Assembly (NCBI RefSeq): GCF_019059575.1
Contig: NW_024883394.1
Location: 1-64,000 of the forward strand
DNA from: Amphibalanus amphitrite
Lineage: Eukaryota > Arthropoda > Thecostraca > Balanomorpha > Balanidae
Length of the DNA stretch: 64,000 bases
Reading direction: 5' to 3'
Position numbers and translations under genes: made by a program
Shown: positions 24,801 through 34,654 of the stretch, in pieces
How the letters are laid out: every line of letters starts with the position of its first letter
Numbering within the stretch: position 1 is the first letter of the stretch
Notes under the pieces: model-generated
Seen by the model: the letters and a program-made list of their open reading frames with translations, nothing else
Databases searched by the model: none
What the model was told of the DNA's origin: nothing

Positions 24801-25870
24801 CGACAGATACCGGTGACGACACCCACGGTGGAGAACACACCACAGAAGGAGACGGCAATGTGCCGGGCCCCTTACCGGGAGGAGGCACTGACGACACTCA
24901 AACCACTAAATCTGACGGAAGTGAGCCTGGACCGGGCCAGCCGGGCGGCGGCTCCACCGGGCCACCTGGCGGAGGAGGCACAGACACCGGCGGTGGTACC
25001 ACAAAGGGAGGTGATGGCACCGCCACAGGCGGCCCAGGCGGCACAGGCGGCCCAGGCGGCACAGGCGACAAAGGCGATGGCACGACAGGAGGCACTGGTG
25101 GCGGTGGCGTCGGCGGCGGTCTTGGAGGAACAACAACGTCAACCACAGAGTCCATCATTGGCGCTGGCGTGGGTGACCCTGGCAAGGCTGTCAAGAGTGA
25201 AGGCAAAGGTGGAGCTGGTCCGCTGGTCGCCGGCATTCTTGTGCCGCTTCTTCTGCTCCTCTGCATTCTCATCATCTGTCTAGTGATGAAGAAGAAGAAG
25301 AAAGAGCCTGGAGAAGGAGACGAAGAGGGTGAAGACGGTGAAGATGGAGAAGGAATGGGCGCCGATGGAATGGGTGGCATGGGCGGCGGAGCTGGCGGAA
25401 TGGGCGGCATGGGCGGCGCAGGAGGAATGGGAGGAATGGGCGGCGGAGCAGGAGGAATGGGCGGCGGAGCTGGCGGAATGGGTGGCATGGGCGGCGGAGC
25501 CGGAGGAATGGGCGGCATGGGCGGCGGAGCCGGTGGAATGGGCGGCGGAGCCGGAGGAATGGGAGGCGGAGCCGGTGGAATGGGTGGAATGGCTGGCGGA
25601 GCTGGTGGAATGGCCGGTGGAGCCGGCGGAATGGCTGGTGGAGCTGGCGGAATGGCAGGTGGAGCCGGCGGAATGGGCGGCGGAGCCGGAGGAGCCGGAG
25701 GAGCGGGCGGATCAGGTGCCGGAGGAGGAAAGGGCGGAGGAAAGGGCTTCCGCTTTGGAAAGAAGAAAGGAAAGGACGGTGGAGCCGATGATATCGATCT
25801 CTTTGGAGGTGCGATTGGACCTGGTGAACAAGATGCTCCAGAAATGTTCCTACCGGGAGCATCGGGCTAA
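21872..25870 (+). CDS. Mucin-like transmembrane protein with zinc-less astacin-type domain
   Basis: A single uninterrupted frame of 1,332 codons. I start at ATG 21872 (A at -3), which gives a signal peptide (VKALLLISFLPQTSES). Residues ~35-175 follow the astacin metallopeptidase pattern: SCLQF, a Gly-Cys pair, LGC at 135-137, then RPDRDGYISI at 158-167. Where the zinc site HExxHxxGxxH should lie there is only YLYFMMGYDPP; just the Gly is kept. The domain is therefore predicted inactive. A Cys-rich segment follows (~280-335), then an unrecognised region to ~570, a Thr-rich stalk likely O-glycosylated (~574-860), a Gly/Pro/Thr-rich stretch, one membrane span (~1117-1139) stopped by five Lys, an acidic patch, and ~130 residues of GMGG/GGAGG repeats with a basic end. 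Role unknown; surface, mucous or structural function is inference. Confidence 0.8.
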   Translation: MITHTVKALLLISFLPQTSESKNLAENAPDILFDENKVLLYFFDSEFPIPTQKRLMVKKFLEDIGKKSCLQFKEIDAYNSKCRTVQAKPTLCISGVDHSSKSDRHGYGCEIRWPSGPNGKYGRWLPYTYKPGEFLGCSWPASMMYLYFMMGYDPPVYRPDRDGYISINPFEIWTMDKMTSSSKYACGLQSVTGRKETEEDFESHKVLDKASGEKKLPFYTFKSVFHTGTAGDSLPREPKPVYVTKFTIWQPWLDASKYTKNYEARYTHHDEAILGWRQKCDIQERNACGVESTTYERFDHWSSCPSNGFMRGCKCVCSSYSMQEMTCTSYDLVGGGEKVVKDDDYNPTEEPGRHMPRMSVYTYDQLDAFGRTVSLEEEIQKFNDDRDDAEIVVAGYKYSRQQVFGDEWAYRFILLLLKGNTPCSRPVLQIDGREYLKTGAGQTLGDDKYEKFIVMRGFDCFGLVTGFFDQNGDPFYEADWDGTTKDTMFRRRLYCYSSLYLEETELRAKTQRASLYLQYNWVLDAEHLVPKGPFNLKMTVLGSDDPWCGLTNYCSPFFGTDKTYEREYCRTHLPPPTTTKAPTTTAKPTTTTTTTTTTTTSPTTTTSEKTTTKSTTKKSTTKSTTTTTTTTTTTTPTTTTTTTTTTTTTTPKPTTTTTTTTTTTTTVKSLPPLTRSTRFTRNPNATRTAPSDKTAVFPPVVTVEMKPPETTLSTPFTTSPTTTRAPTTTTTHPTSPTTTFAPPQWSTTTKAPTTTTTKRTTPTTTSTTTTTTTTTPSTTTLPPRVPFTTMFAGDHFTIFSTRETSTAPPTTTRKTTTTTTTTTTTTTTTASTTTAAAAETAKSTTTEAATVPTQAPTVSPTTIYDYDCYFDLHIYIATCIRIPRQPPGWSTKFPIPRPGIELPFFDKVTKPTTQSTKSTRFPTPPPTKPTKKVTKTLATDLGPYTRPTGTIPTDGTRPTNRMGKTRGTRKPTPATEPTDTGDDTHGGEHTTEGDGNVPGPLPGGGTDDTQTTKSDGSEPGPGQPGGGSTGPPGGGGTDTGGGTTKGGDGTATGGPGGTGGPGGTGDKGDGTTGGTGGGGVGGGLGGTTTSTTESIIGAGVGDPGKAVKSEGKGGAGPLVAGILVPLLLLLCILIICLVMKKKKKEPGEGDEEGEDGEDGEGMGADGMGGMGGGAGGMGGMGGAGGMGGMGGGAGGMGGGAGGMGGMGGGAGGMGGMGGGAGGMGGGAGGMGGGAGGMGGMAGGAGGMAGGAGGMAGGAGGMAGGAGGMGGGAGGAGGAGGSGAGGGKGGGKGFRFGKKKGKDGGADDIDLFGGAIGPGEQDAPEMFLPGASG

Positions 25871-26209
25871 TCTAGTAATTTCCAACTGCTCTTACTGCCA
25901 AAGCAAATCGAACGAGCATTGTTCTTTGACTGAAGCGCAAATCACAAGTGTTTATGCGTTACAATGTATTGCTCTTCGAAAAATGTCGACTAAATCGCTC
26001 AAAATACAGGCGCACCATGCAACGGGCTTTATTTTAGTGGGACTGCCGAGACCACTCAGTACACGCACCGGTAGTATGTGAAAACTGAAAACTATGCAAT
26101 AAGTTAACGTTTTCTTTTATTTTGTTTTTTCGAAATTTGTTTTGCAATTTAAAATTAAACTTGCAAACACCGAGCCTGCGTTAGGTAGTGTTAGGATGTG
26201 AGATGACGC

Positions 26210-26249
26210 CACCGGTGACGTCATATGATGACCTCTGACGTCACCGGTG
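26210..26249. promoter_or_regulatory. Inverted pair of CRE sites
   Basis: Two 14-bp arms, CACCGGTGACGTCA and TGACGTCACCGGTG, form a perfect inverted repeat with a 12-bp spacer. Each contains TGACGTCA, the CREB/ATF site. It lies about 340 bp after the stop of the mucin-like gene. Function is inference. Confidence 0.4.
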
Positions 26250-26682
26250 CGGGACGGACGGGGATTGGTCGCCTGCGGCTGTGCGGTGATCGGCCGAGAT
26301 GGTCTGGGCCAAATACACCAGTTTGGATGGAGCCAGCGTGTGTGGCGGACGTCACCTCAAGCTATAACAGGTAGTAGGTTGTTTGAGGTTAGAAATAGGT
26401 CACAAAGGTCACGAAAGCTTGAAGCCCTTCACTCAGGTTGGGGTGGGGGTGTTTTTGGCCACACTCGCTATTTTTTCCTTTGCTTGCGTAAAGATGACCA
26501 CCGCACGCAGCGGCACGAAGCTTGCTGTAGCTTATCATAATCTATTCAGCCTCGTGTATAAATTTTTTGACCCCAAGTCACGCTAGGTAAGTGAAGTTAG
26601 GTCACCATGCCTCTAAGAAAATGTGATTCTGTCATTTCTACAGCATAGCTCCCGACTCCTACACGTAAGTTCACGGAATTGC

Positions 26683-27867
26683 TTAACCCGCGCCCCAGTG
26701 GCGGTCTCAGCCAACTTCGCCCTAGTGGGGGGGGGGGGCATATGTTACCACCTGCACCTCTAACTCAAAAACTAAGAGGGCTAGAAAGACGCGGCAAAAA
26801 CAATCGATAGCTCTCAATGCGTACGTTTGAAAGTATTTCGGTCATTTTTCAGCTTAGAGCAATATTGGGGTCACTGGAGGTCATCAAAGGTCAAAATTTA
26901 CCAAATGTCATTATATTTTTCCGAAAACATGCATTTATCTCAGGAACTATTATAGCTAGAAAAACGCATGGAAAAGCAATCGATAGCTCTTGAACTCTTC
27001 TTTCGATAAGGTCATCATTAAAATTGACCTAAGGTCAACGGTTTAGCCTCCAGAGGGCAAAAACTCCAAAAATAGCTGTTTTTACGAAAAGTGTTTTTCG
27101 ACAATAACTTTTGACTAAAAAAAGTCACGACATTTCTATTGCCAGAATCGTGTTCCTCTCGCCGAGACGCATCGAATGAACTATGATTTGACCTTGCAAG
27201 GTCAACTTCAAAATTTGACCTCAGGTCAAGGTCATGACCTGACCGGAAAAGGTCATATTGCATATCAGTCGATGCGTCTCGGCAAGACAAACACAATGAG
27301 ACCATCCCCAGCGTTCTATCTCTTTCCAATCGAGAGTTATTGGTAAAAAGCTGTTTGTAGCCTCAAATGACCTCGGATGACCTCTCTAGAGGCTATCAGC
27401 AAAAACGACACCTTGGTCGTCACGGGTGGTCCAAATCATTGTGATTCTGAAATATTTGGACTGTTCCTATGCGTACACACGGATCCAGAGGCATTTTCAT
27501 TTTTCTCCATTGACTTATAATGGTAAGGTCACGCCACTGACCTGACCTTAGGTCACGGATATAAAAAATACGAGATATACAAATGTAGGCGCCCATAACA
27601 TCATGCAATTCACCAAGTTTAAAACCTTTCTGACAAACACTGCATGCTGGACATGATTGCAGACTTTTTTTAGGCTTGGTCAGTTAACTTGACCTGGTGA
27701 CCTGACCTGACATGACCTGGGGTCAAAAATTTAAAACATTGTCCAAAATTGATGTGCAAAAAGCTACCCCAAGCAGCGCGGCGCTACGCGCCGCGGTTTT
27801 TTATCTACACGCGAAAACGCGACAGGGTGGTAATGCCCCCCCCCCCCCCCACTGGGGCGAAGGTTAA
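26683..27867 (+). mobile_element. TTAA-type element, copy 2
   Basis: Bounded by TTAA on both sides. The ends are TTAACCCGCGCCCCAGTGG and the complement of TTAACCTTCGCCCCAGTGG, each next to a homopolymer G or C run. The TTAA target with CCC/GGG ends fits piggyBac-type transposons. The interior contains many GGTCA words and no protein. Confidence 0.75.
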
Positions 27868-28041
27868 GGAAATCACTATACACGTTTTTCTTAAGTTTGC
27901 CCCTCACTGTAAACGTCTCTTTGAGCACAGCACGAGAATTGCTAGCTGAATCACTGAGAAAACTGGTTAGCGCACTTTGTGTTGTAGATATGAATAATAT
28001 TTTCAAAAATAAGTTTTGAACACCGACGATTTAACGTGATG

Positions 28042-29249
28042 TTAACCCGCGCGGGGCTGGGTCTCCAGCCGAACGCGCGGGGCTGGGGGGGGGGGGGGGA
28101 GGGGGTTAATTTTACCCCCCCCTGTTATCTCCCGAACTAATGGTCCGATTTGGAAAATTCAAACGCCAATCGAAAGATCTCATCACGATCAACTAAAAAC
28201 ATGTACTTAATTTTAAGTTTAAGGTCAAGGTCAAGGTCAGGTCAAGGGTACAAATTACAAGTTCCTACAGTATCGGCCTTGCACCGTAGTTGCCGAAGAA
28301 TGGAGTCATGGACTGAGACTGATCGCCCAAAACGTGTTCTTAGGCTACCAAGACAATATTCGTTGCATACAATATCATTCAGAGGTCAAGGTCAAGGTCA
28401 GGTCAGGTCAGGTCAGGTCACCAAAAACAAAATATAGAAAAAGGCATGTGCGACACATGTTTTATGGGTCATTTTACTCATAGAATTCAATAGGCACACT
28501 CAATAAGTGAAATGGACCACCTCTGGATGAATTTCAGGTCGAGGTCAGGTCAAGGTCAGGTCAAGTGAGGTCAAATTTTGAAGTTGGTTGTTAAGGCCTA
28601 AAAAGGTGTCAATCTGATGCAGTTTTTCACGGCGAATCGAATGATGCTATTTTTGTTTCCGTACAAGGTCTAGAACTTCCAAAAAAGTCATTTTTCAAAA
28701 ATTTTGTGTGTCGTGACGTCATAAAATTTTGAATAACTTCCACATTTTTGAACCGATTCTTCTAAAAATTGGTATGTAGGTGCACATAGACCACTTCTCT
28801 GACATATATTCCGGTTTTTTCGATACACTCAAAATTTTGGATTTTATAGTTATTTTTCCAAAAAAGTCAGTTTTTTTGAAAAAAAAATTGGGCCAAAATC
28901 CAAAATTTTCAAAAAACCGAGATAGCCATTTGATAGACAAAGTAGAATTACGTATATCCTTTTCTTGTTACGTCTTGATTCCTTTAAAAATGAAGATGTT
29001 AGCGGCGTTTGAACTTTTGCCGTTTTTGAGGCGAAAATGGCGAACATGACGTCACTAAAACGTCAATTTCTCAAAAATTTTCCGACGGATTTCGCTCAAA
29101 TTTTCAGGGAAGGTGTCAAATTAATGTAAGAAAAGGTACTCAAAGTTTGGCGGCGCTGCGCGCCGCCGTTTTTGAGATATTGCAAATATTCGCGAGGGGG
29201 GGGGGGGGGGGTAAAATTTACCCCCCCCCCCCAGCCCCGCGCGGGTTAA
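28042..29249 (+). mobile_element. TTAA-type element, copy 3
   Basis: Ends TTAACCCGCGCGGGGCTGG and CCAGCCCCGCGCGGGTTAA are a perfect inverted repeat with TTAA duplicated. G and C homopolymers of ten or more bases lie just inside. The left third contains tandem AGGTCA words (28221-28246 and eight GGTCA copies at 28382-28420). The right part is T/A-rich and related to the copies at 52 and 61 kb (for example GACATATATTCCGGTTTTTT). Confidence 0.85.
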
Positions 29250-29504
29250 GCCCCGTGCAATTTATTTATTAGTTCAGACATAATTCCCGAGAAGTCGTCT
29301 ATCCCTGTGGGGCTGTAGGTATTGGCAAATACGATTTACGAGTCTGTGAAATAGTAAATAAATTTGATGAAATTGATCGTCTGTGAAATCTGGTCAAATC
29401 AGTGTGCGCCAACCAGTTTTCTCAGTAATTCAGCTAGCAATTCTCGTGCTATGTTCCAAACGACGTTTACAGTGAGGGGCAAACTTTAAAAAACGAACTA
29501 TACC

Positions 29505-30402
29505 AACATTTCTTTTTTTTTAATCTCAGAGTTTTGATATTAGTGACCCAAGGTCTGGTCAATTTTGCGGTCTTCTCATTGTCAATGGGAAAAATCGAAC
29601 TGCTACTTCTTTTGCAAGAAAATCACTCTTAACGCTACAAACATCGGGATGCAAGTAAACATGACACTCTGAATCGGATGATTGCACATATGTTTTTATG
29701 CTCTTTATGCTCCTGAAGTCATCTGGGGTCATCAAAGGTCTCCATCAGTCTTTTTTCTCTGACAATAACATTAACTAGAGAGACGCTAGAGCGATGAAAA
29801 CATCTTATATGCATTCAGCTCAACGATACAAAACCACTAATGTAGTGTGACCTTTTCTCTGACCTGAGGCCAAATTTCTATGTTGACTTTTTCCATGTCA
29901 ACTTATAGTTCAGTCAGTACGTCTCGAAACAAACGCGATGCGGGTAAACTCAACGTAATGCAAGGTTGATGTCCAAAGCTATTACAGAAAAACCTTTTAC
30001 GCAAAACGTCAAACTTTCACTTCTGTCGTACGAAAGCTAAACAGTTTGCTCTAGGTCAAATCTGAAAAAACATAATCAAAACTAATTTGAAAGAACTATC
30101 AAATGCATTTTTACGCGACGCTGTGTAGCTCTATTCGTTCCCGAGTTATGTTCCCGAGTTACCTATTTGTAGAAAGTTACTAAAATCTGGAAAACTTACC
30201 GTGGTCACTTTTATTTTTGGTGGCTTCCAGTGACCTCAGCGATGACCTGATCGAAAAATGACCTGTATTTATCTTAAGGATCTTATCATGAGCTATCTAT
30301 TACTTTTTGCGTCTTTACATTTCTCTTGTTTCTGAGATAGCCAGACATGGCTAAGTACCCATCATGAGAAGTTGGCTGAGACCCCCATCAGGGCGCGTTT
30401 AA
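29505..30402 (-). mobile_element. Diverged, inverted relative of the 26.7-kb TTAA element
   Basis: In reverse orientation its right edge (AGTTGGCTGAGACCCCCATC, then GGGCGCG and TTTAAA) matches the left end of the element at 26683. Further scattered matches run inward. The other end is not clear. Boundaries are approximate. Confidence 0.45.
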
Positions 30403-30516
30403 ATTCAAAGCATGTTACACAGATTCTCTGGGAAACTATGACCATATGTTTCAAATGTCTCTATTCGAAAATAAACCAAATGTGCATATGCCAGATATAT
30501 TTTATAATTATCTCAT

Positions 30517-31277
30517 TTAACCCCCGCCCGTATGGGGGGGGGGGGGGTCGAACGGACTACCCCTCGGGTTTTCGCAAATAACCCGGGTAAAAAGTGGCTG
30601 ATCGCAACAAACCTTTGATACCCCCGCGTTAATCCATTTTACACCTACCCTTAAAATTCCATGACCCTGACCGAAATGACCTTTGACCTGTGACTTACTT
30701 TTCGAGACCATGTTTGGCCGGAATCGCGATTCGGCGTATGTCGGCTCGCATTAGCCACCCGTTTGCAGTCTTTTCGTGGTTTCAAGCGTTCAAACATGGG
30801 ATATGATGTTGCCCCCATACATTAGGGTGGGAGTCAAGGTCACCTGAAGGTCAGGTCAGGTCATTGACCTTTGATGACCTCGGATCCCTTTTCGAGTTTT
30901 GCATGTTTCTAGGCTAATTTTTGGAGCTCGAGTTTAACAATCATTTGAACATTTACGAAGTAGTTTTAGTGCCTTCGTAACATGTTACGAAGCTCTCAGA
31001 GGCGGTTGACAGTTGACACCAACTACGAATACCCGGCAAAACCCCTACTGGTTTTGACCTGACCTCACCTGACCTGACGTGGTCTAAATGCACGAAGACA
31101 GCATCTGTGATGAAAACGAATATCATATTCGTGATTAGCACCCCCAAAAGCCCTATTGCAGTCTTACTTTACGACGTTCTAACAGGTCGCGATTTTCTCG
31201 ACTTTTGGGTCATTGACCTGACCTGGAAGGTCAACCAATGACCTAGGACCTTGAAGTTGGGTATCATCGGCTCTCTC

Positions 31278-31327
<50 letters not shown>

Positions 31328-31488
31328 ATCACGGGCAACACGCTCGTTTTTTTCCGCGAAGCTCTACCTCGATCAGGGACGAAACTGCAAGGGTCCAACG
31401 TTCGCGGCTTATACGTTATACGTTATACGTTACACGTTACCCCCAGTACGTTCGCGGCTGGCAAAACACCAATACGGGCGAGGGTTAA
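30517..31488 (+). mobile_element. TTAA-type element, copy 4
   Basis: Ends TTAACCCCCGCCCGTATGGG and CCAATACGGGCGAGGGTTAA, with TTAA on both sides and a poly-G run next to the left end. The right part includes a CT microsatellite (31269-31322) and a short TATACGT repeat (about 31410-31440). It is the better-preserved counterpart of the nested element at 19603-21143, in opposite orientation. Confidence 0.75.
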
Positions 31489-32615
31489 CAACATCTAAAT
31501 ATAATTCAAGTCTAATATTTCTCATTTTCTATCGGGCTAGACTATGGGTTAAAGTTAATATTAAATGAACAATCAATTAAAAGCCAACAGACAACAAAAA
31601 ATCATAACCAATCCCCGGACACTGGACGGCCAATCCATTTCACGCTTATCAACCGTTATTAGTTGCGTTTACACAACATTTTTGTCATAGCTCCAGCCCA
31701 TTTATTTTGCGATAATGTCGATGCAATGATCTTTGTATGTTTAGAGGGGATAATTTTGTAAATTGTTAAGCACCATTGGTATCTTTTGCAACATCACGTG
31801 CAGAGCTATAAGCTTGCAACAATCCCTATGTAAACAGGGCTATTGTTAGAATACTGCGGAACGGTCCCACCACGAGACATTTCGAGGACCGCAGTCGCCC
31901 GGTCGATGACATAGGGTTCCATCGGGCATTGGTGTTTATTTATTTTTGACGGATGCTCTACGGTCCAGCAGAGGAAGGGTGCAGGGCTGGGAAGTTGAAA
32001 TTTCGGTCTACTAGGGGTCCTCAAGCGCTGCAAGAGCATTGTTTTTTCTTTGCTGATATTGCACAGCGCAGCTGGTAAAACACTACTCGTTAGAATTGTG
32101 CCTTTCTCTTTAAAAACAAACCTAATTGTCTCGGACAATTTAGTTCAGTGTGTTATATTTAGGTCAGGTCAGGCAGGCACATCACATTGCAGCGATATTG
32201 CGCTTCGATATCGATCGGTATTTATCTCGATGTACAATCAATTTTTTTGACAATTTTCATGGTGGCTGTTGCTGACGAAATCACAGCCCAAAGAAAAGCC
32301 TTATCATGTCGACAATTTGTTTATTTTGGCTCGCCATGGACCTATGTCTGCAGTGAGGACCGGCACGGTGATGGTGCCAAGTCCCGGCATTCAGGCAAAG
32401 CGGCCTCCCGGCCCAGTGGGTGCCGACTGCCGAGTGACAGAAAACAGCGGCATCAGCATCACCACACCCCTCAGTGCCAACAGCGATACTGTGGTGTGTT
32501 CTAGTGGAGAGGCTTGTTCGGGTGTGCTCTAAGTGTTCTATGCTGTGCTAGCTATTTATCATGACGCCGTGATACCTACCTACTGTGGCTGAGTTTAACC
32601 TGTTTGCAGGGACAG
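31489..32615. other. Upstream region of the oxidase gene
   Basis: No domain-bearing frame. A splice-acceptor-like TTTGCAG at 32602-32608 lies 8 bp before the oxidase start codon, so an upstream non-coding exon is likely but cannot be placed. A word at about 31815-31850 (CCCTATGTAAACAGGGCTAT) recurs inverted at about 56226-56260, hinting at another short repeat family. Confidence 0.4.
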
Positions 32616-34654
32616 ATGGCTGAAGCCAAGGTGGTGGTAATCGGCGCCGGTGTGATCGGCGTTGGAGCAGCGCTGGCCATTCAGCGTGAACTGCCTCGAG
32701 CGACCGTTACCATAGTAACCGCTCAGCTGACCCCATTCACAACGGGAGATGGCGCCGCCGGCATTTGGGGACCTCACTACGTCAGTGGTGACCCGATAAA
32801 GGTCAGGTCAAGTACCGAGCGAATATGATGACACCGCGAGACACCCCCAAGACGTCACAGGCTGGGACATAAATCTTAGGACCATGTTAAATGTATTTTT
32901 TAATTTTTGTTTTAACGGCTGATGTTGGGTTGGCTATTAGAATAACAATACGTTCATTTATTATTTCTTTCCTAAATGCAATAATTTTAATGGACCGTTA
33001 CGGGAAGCAGAAGATATCAATTTTTCACAAATTATTCTTATGATAACTTCTAGCAAAACGACGGTAACAACGAACTTATTGCTACAGCTTCTAATCCGTA
33101 ATAAAAATTGACGGTCATCGGCCACGGGTCAGGCCTTTTCCTAAGGTCACATTTCATATCTGATCTGTCGAAATGAAATATATTTGAACTGTTTTAAAGA
33201 GAGAAATAGCGACATCTATGAGAATCCAGGACATGCATATAATTACATAATAGCCGTTTTCACGACGGCCATCTGGTACACATTTGGTGCACATCTGGTA
33301 CAGATTAGGTGCAGATTTGGTCAAATCAGGTTCAGTGTGTCTCTTAGCAGCTATCAGCTATCAGCTAGGGTTGCACTAAATGCTTATATGCCTGCTTTGT
33401 CATATTATCAGAGAGCATCATCGATCAAAACACTGAAATAAATTCATAAAATGAAGATATTTGGTGTAAAAGAAATTAGGTGCAGATTTGGTCAAATCAG
33501 GTGCATTCGCCGGATAGCCCGTCGTGAAAACGGCCATTATGTATGTACCTATCAAAGTTATATAAAACAAGCAATATTCCAACAAAGGAGCTATTTGTCA
33601 ATAGGCTACATCGTTCTAACGTAAAATGCTTATTGTTATTATCAAACAACAGCATCTTTCGATCATCGAGGTATATAATACTGAAGCGTTTCACTGGTTG
33701 CAGATCAGGGACTGGAGTCAGGCGACACACGACTTCCTGCAGCGTCTCTGGATGGAAGGTGAGTGTCCAGGAATCGGTCTAATCGCTGGCCACGACCACC
33801 CCGAGAAGGCTCCCCACACCACAGTGCCCTTCTATCACGAGGATGCACCAGCCTCTGGGGACGCCTCAGCGCCAGAAGAAGGGAAGATGGGGTTGTCAGG
33901 GTCTGATGCGCGGTTTGAGTCATCGTCGGATGACAAGAGGATGTCAGAATCTTCACAATCGGGTAAACTCTCTTCAGAGACACCTGTCTCAGGTAAAGAT
34001 AAGATTCATCCAGAGCTAAGATCTACTCCTTACGAAGGGAAACTAAGTCAGCAGGTCACCTTCTACGCGGAACCATCCAAGTTTCTCCCATTCCTGCTAG
34101 CTGCCTTCAAATATCACGGAGGCAACGTCATCGTTGCCAATGTGACGTCACTCCAACAGCTGGCAGAGTATGACGTCATTATCAACTGCACCGGGCTAGG
34201 ATCTGAGACTCTATTCGGTGACACCACACTCCAACCCATCCGAGGACAATTGGTGCGCGTGAAGGCACCATACGTCAAAAGCTTCCTCGCTAGAAACGGT
34301 TTTTACATCGTTCCGAACGAAGACGCGGTTGTTTTAGGCGGTACAGCGCAGCTGAATGACCGACGCACGGAGCCGGACGTTGCAGACACAGCAAGAATCG
34401 TTTCAGGCTGTTCGAAATTGATTCCCGCCCTACGTGGGGCCCCGATTGTGGGTGTATGGGCTGGGCTGAGGCCGTTCAGGCCCGGAGGGGTCCGCCTGGA
34501 GTCGGAGCGACATCTGGTGGGCGGTAGGTGGCGCTGGGTGGTGCACAACTACGGCCATGGTGGATCGGGTGTTACGCTGTTTTGGGGCTGTGCGTTAGAG
34601 GTGGCAGCGAAGGTCCGTCAGATTTTGGAGAACGCCACAGCCAGCAAGTTGTAG
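32616..34654 (+). CDS. D-amino-acid / D-aspartate oxidase, peroxisomal
   Basis: FAD-dependent flavoenzyme that oxidatively deaminates D-amino acids. Coding exons are 32616-32801 and 33704-34654, joined in phase 0 (...GDPIK then IRDWSQ...), giving 378 aa. The dinucleotide-binding loop GAGVIG is at residues 10-15, FTTGDGAAGIW follows, and the family signature HNYGHGGSG is at about 343-351. The Arg of GLRPFRP matches the substrate-carboxylate Arg, and the Tyr of GFYIVP the active-site Tyr. The C-terminus SKL is a canonical peroxisomal signal. It is about 30 aa longer than the usual ~340-350, because the segment after the first third is replaced by a Ser/Lys/Glu-rich insert (about residues 108-170) that could hide a short intron. 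D-Ala versus D-Asp preference cannot be decided. It is convergent with the ABHD10-like gene to the right. Confidence 0.9.
33244..33543. mobile_element. MITE in the oxidase intron
   Basis: A 300-bp element whose ends are imperfect inverted repeats (GCCGTTTTCACGACGG and its complement, extended by TACATAAT/ATTATGTA). Inside are two copies of GGTGCAGATTTGGTCAAATC. It sits within the single coding-region intron of the oxidase gene. Confidence 0.65.

Noticed and set aside
23584-25862. Antisense Val-rich and Pro-rich frames (23584-24240, 24898-25518, 25272-25862) and the shifted 25329-26081 frame
   Set aside because: They are shadows of the Thr-rich and Gly/Met-rich repeats of the mucin-like gene.
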